A stretch of 64,000 nt of DNA, taken from assembly GCA_910586205.1 (NCBI GenBank), contig CAJUGD010000002.1, forward strand, positions 124,001 through 188,000, given 5' to 3'. Origin of the DNA: an uncultured Lachnospiraceae bacterium (GTDB lineage: Bacteria; Bacillota; Clostridia; Lachnospirales; Lachnospiraceae). The translations under genes and the position numbers were made by a program. Under the pieces are notes generated by a model. The model saw only the letters and a program-made list of their open reading frames with translations. It did not search any database and was not told the DNA's origin. How positions within the stretch are numbered: the stretch's first letter is position 1; each line of letters starts with the position of its first letter. Of this stretch, positions 61,827 to 64,000 are shown piece after piece.

Positions 61827-63032
61827 TTAAACGCTTTCTTCAACCTCTGTCACCTGTGCTGTCAGTCTTCCGTCCGAGATTCTTATTGACACAAAATCTC
61901 CTGCTGTCACTCCTTTTACACTCTTTATCCGGCCCCCGTCCTCATGGGTCACAAAACCAAAACCATTGCTGATTCTTTTAAGCGGTGAGAGCCCATAAAG
62001 ACGGCCGCTTATCAGCTCCAGCCTGTGCTTTGCCTCCTCAAGCCGCCTCTCCATCTCGTTCCTAATCCGGTCCTCTGCCATGACAAGATACTGTCTTTTC
62101 TCATTCACCATCCGCATAGGTTCCCGAAGCTTAAGCCGCATACAATACTGGTTAAGCTGATACCGCAGCCGCTCCATTCTACGCCCCATGGCACGGACAA
62201 GGGCTTTTTCAACTATCATGCGCTGTTCTTCAAACTGCCGGTAATCAAACACCGCCAGCTCTGCCGCCGCAGACGGCGTAGGCGCCCGCAGATCCGCCAC
62301 ATAATCCGCAATGGTTACATCCGTCTCATGTCCCACTGCCGAGATCACAGGTGTCTGGCAGTCAAAAATAGCCCTGGCCACCACTTCCTCATTAAATGCC
62401 CACAGATCCTCAATAGAACCGCCGCCTCGTCCCACAATCAATACATCCAAATCCATTGCATCCAAGGTCCGGATTCCCGCCGCAATGCTGGCCGCTGCAC
62501 CTGCTCCCTGAACCAACGCCGGATACAGTACCAGCTGCACAAATGGATTACGCCGGGCTGAAATATTCATAATGTCTTGTATTGCCGCTCCTGTAGGCGC
62601 CGTAACCACGCCCACCCTGGCCGCATACTTGGGAATCGGCTGCTTATATCCTGGGTCAAACATTCCCATCTCGTCCAGCTCATTCCGCAGCCGCAAAAAC
62701 TGCTCAAACAATCCTCCCAGCCCGTCCAGCTCAATCTTTTTTGCATAGAGCTGATACTTTCCGTCACGCTCATACACATCCACTGCTCCGGACACCACTA
62801 CCTGCTGTCCCTCCTGCATCTGAAAGCGAAGCCCCATGCGGCGCTGGCCTGCAAACATCACGGCAGCCAATGTGCCTCCCGCATCCTTCAGTGTAAAATA
62901 AATATGGCCAGAAGAATGATACTTGCAGTTGGATACTTCCCCCCGTACCGTGATCCTGCTGAGGGCAAAATCCTGGGCAAACATATTCTTAATGTAGGAA
63001 TTTACCTGTGAAACCGAATAAACACTTGCCAT
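61827..63032 (-). CDS. xseA: Exodeoxyribonuclease VII large subunit
   Basis: A 401-residue nuclease subunit. An N-terminal OB-fold (VRGEVSNCKYHSSGHIYFTLKD) precedes the catalytic domain (RVGVVTAPTGAAIQDI, LIVGRGGGSIEDLWAFNEE, SAVGHETDVTIADYVADLRAPTPSAAAE). It ends in a coiled coil. The start directly follows the nusB stop. Confidence 0.97.
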   Translation of the reverse strand: MASVYSVSQVNSYIKNMFAQDFALSRITVRGEVSNCKYHSSGHIYFTLKDAGGTLAAVMFAGQRRMGLRFQMQEGQQVVVSGAVDVYERDGKYQLYAKKIELDGLGGLFEQFLRLRNELDEMGMFDPGYKQPIPKYAARVGVVTAPTGAAIQDIMNISARRNPFVQLVLYPALVQGAGAAASIAAGIRTLDAMDLDVLIVGRGGGSIEDLWAFNEEVVARAIFDCQTPVISAVGHETDVTIADYVADLRAPTPSAAAELAVFDYRQFEEQRMIVEKALVRAMGRRMERLRYQLNQYCMRLKLREPMRMVNEKRQYLVMAEDRIRNEMERRLEEAKHRLELISGRLYGLSPLKRISNGFGFVTHEDGGRIKSVKGVTAGDFVSIRISDGRLTAQVTEVEESV

Positions 63033-63033
63033 A

Positions 63034-63486
63034 CTACTCTGTTGTCACCAGCTTTGCCAAAATTCCATTAATAAAAGCCGGAGAATCCTTTCCTCCGTAT
63101 TTCTTTGCCAGATCCACAGCCTCGTTGATCGCCACCTTCTCCGGCACCTCTTTGTCATACAGCATCTCATACAAAGCCTGCCGCAGAATCGTCAGCTCCA
63201 CCCTTCCCATCCGGCGGGTCTTCCAACCCTGCGCCACCTCGTTAAGCCGCCCGTCCAGCTCCGGGATTCTTGCCGCCATATCTTCTACCCGCTCTGTCAG
63301 GAATGCCCGCTCCTTCTCCTTCATCTCCACCCGATGAATGATCTCCACTGTGCCGTCCTCCATGGTATCATCCTCATCAGGCGAACTAAAATACTGCTGT
63401 GCCTGCCCGGCCGTTTCTTCCGGAGGATAAAACCCCACGCCAAACAGCATCTTAAAGCAATGTTCCCGCATTTCCCTCCTGGTCAT
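63034..63486 (-). CDS. nusB: Transcription antitermination factor NusB
   Basis: A 150-residue all-helical RNA-binding protein used in rRNA antitermination. The N-terminal RREMREHCFKMLF and C-terminal VPEKVAINEAVDLAKKYGGKDSPAFINGILAKL are signatures. I chose the ATG at 63486, with GGAGG nine bases upstream; the upstream ATG would add seven residues. An acidic insert near residues 35-55 lies between helices. It is first in the nusB-recN operon. Confidence 0.95.
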   Translation of the reverse strand: MTRREMREHCFKMLFGVGFYPPEETAGQAQQYFSSPDEDDTMEDGTVEIIHRVEMKEKERAFLTERVEDMAARIPELDGRLNEVAQGWKTRRMGRVELTILRQALYEMLYDKEVPEKVAINEAVDLAKKYGGKDSPAFINGILAKLVTTE

Positions 63487-63532
63487 GCTAATCTTCCTCC
63501 CGGTCATGAACTTATATCCTTAAACTTTGTTT

Positions 63533-63561
63533 ATCATATCATATTTTGGCAGGAACCACAA
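63533..63561 (-). promoter_or_regulatory. Promoter of the nusB-recN operon
   Basis: -35 TTGTGG (63561-63556), 17-bp spacer, -10 TATGAT (63538-63533). The 12-bp palindrome ACAAGATCTTGT (63558-63569) overlaps the -35. Confidence 0.55.
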
Positions 63562-63571
63562 GATCTTGTAC

Positions 63572-63738
63572 CTAGTACATCGTTGCATTAATCCTGAAGT
63601 AAATAGTGCTTGATATTCGTGTCAGCTGTGGGTCTGCGAAGCGACGGCGTAGTGGGGCCTACGGCTAGCTTCGCAGGCGTGCAGATGGCGCGGATAGCGA
63701 GTGCTATTTGCTCGGGAATTGGTGCAACGATGTACTAG
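63572..63738 (+). repeat. 167-bp long-hairpin element, possibly a structured RNA
   Basis: The ends are perfect 16-bp inverted repeats (CTAGTACATCGTTGCA, 63572-63587, with 63723-63738). Pairing continues inward to a 9-bp stem (63634-63642 with 63668-63676) and an apical stem (63648-63652 with 63659-63663). Of 71 aligned columns from the ends to the 9-bp stem, I count 52 Watson-Crick pairs, 13 G-U pairs in the plus-strand sense and 6 mismatches. The wobbles would be A-C mismatches in minus-strand RNA, so a plus-strand RNA is favoured. It could instead be a MITE-like palindrome. No reading frame was seen inside. Confidence 0.75.
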
Positions 63739-63751
63739 TACATCATCAAAC

Positions 63752-64000
63752 TCAATCATTATCTGGCATTAGTTTGATTCGCACCAATATCTGCCGAACA
63801 AAACTTCCTTCCTGCAGCTTCATATCCTCCGGATGACTCTGAGCAGGAAATTCTCCGCCTTCTTCCAACTCCACGCAAAGCCAGTTATAAGCTGCCTCCC
63901 TTGCCTCCTCTAATGCATCCTCCAAATCCGGCCCGTCCGCCTCACAGCACTCCAGATCCGGAAATTCCACATGAAATCCCTTTCCCTCTTTATGGGGCGT
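63752..64000 (-). CDS. HicB-like antitoxin family protein (partial)
   Basis: The frame is open at the right edge, so the N-terminus is missing; about 82 residues are seen. FHVEFPDLECCEADGPDLEDALEEAREAA fits the HicB pattern (FPD-L-GC-x-T-x-G-T-L-EEAL-NA-EAL). A HicA-type toxin gene, if present, would lie beyond the edge, upstream. The end of the frame is 14 bp from the long-hairpin element. A HicB domain is also found alone, so a toxin partner cannot be assumed. Confidence 0.75.
   Translation of the reverse strand, partial: TPHKEGKGFHVEFPDLECCEADGPDLEDALEEAREAAYNWLCVELEEGGEFPAQSHPEDMKLQEGSFVRQILVRIKLMPDND

Noticed and set aside
1..64000. Prophage, IS element or CRISPR array
   Set aside because: No transposase, integrase, phage structural gene, or regularly spaced repeat was found. 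The 63572-63738 element has no open frame.
1..64000. tRNA or rRNA genes
   Set aside because: No cloverleaf with a TTCGA-type loop and no rRNA-like stretch was recognised on either strand.
63752..64000. Complete HicAB toxin-antitoxin system
   Set aside because: Only a truncated HicB-like frame is visible. No HicA gene is in the window.

Overview
The window looks like chromosomal DNA of an anaerobic, spore-forming Clostridia bacterium, most likely of the Lachnospiraceae. The evidence is a spoIVB sporulation protease gene, a complete Na+/H+-pumping Rnf complex in the clostridial order C-D-G-E-A-B, the housekeeping run nusB-xseA-xseB-ispA-dxs-tlyA-nadK-argR-recN, Gram-positive Shine-Dalgarno sites before almost every gene, and moderate GC. 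Nearly all genes are on the minus strand, so operons read from right to left. No phage, IS transposase, CRISPR array, rRNA or tRNA gene was recognised.

Layout from left to right. 1-10 kb: a sugar- or glycerol-phosphate-type ABC importer (truncated permease plus binding lipoprotein), a YesL-like membrane protein, then a glycerol block: a three-gene flavoprotein/DUF1667 operon related to anaerobic glycerol-3-phosphate dehydrogenase, mgtC and glpK. The flavoprotein operon, glpK and the binding-protein gene each have a promoter followed by a terminator-like hairpin in the untranslated leader, which suggests antitermination control. 10-16 kb: ferritin and a three-gene phosphorelay (response regulator with HD-GYP and GGDEF, a separate Hpt protein, hybrid histidine kinase). 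16-21 kb: rnfCDGEAB. 21.5-26.4 kb: an ABC-2 type exporter operon with a zinc-ribbon membrane-anchored protein. 26.4-31 kb: carAB. 31-38 kb: Fic protein, a frameshifted secreted cell-wall-binding protein, a SpoIID-like/peptidoglycan-binding protein, hydrolases, a DUF1836 protein and a TrpR-like regulator. 37.8-42 kb: a polar amino-acid ABC importer and a MATE exporter. 42-43.3 kb: an unrecognised 418-residue protein.

43.4-53.2 kb: a ten-gene operon whose first seven genes match the membrane arm of Mrp antiporters and Mbh-type complexes (E, F, G, MbhD-like, MbhE-MrpB fusion, C, D). They are followed by three more NuoL/M/N-like antiporter subunits and not by a hydrogenase or other redox module. 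All four antiporter subunits keep the Glu and three Lys residues of the proton path. This is the strongest candidate here for an undescribed machine. With Rnf 25 kb away it could exchange or use the ion gradient that Rnf builds.

53.3-64 kb: spoIVB, then the housekeeping operon from nusB down to recN. Between nusB and a HicB-like gene cut by the right edge lies a 167-bp long-hairpin element (63572-63738). Its departures from perfect pairing are mostly G-U wobbles that form only in plus-strand RNA. This suggests a structured RNA or a mobile palindromic element.
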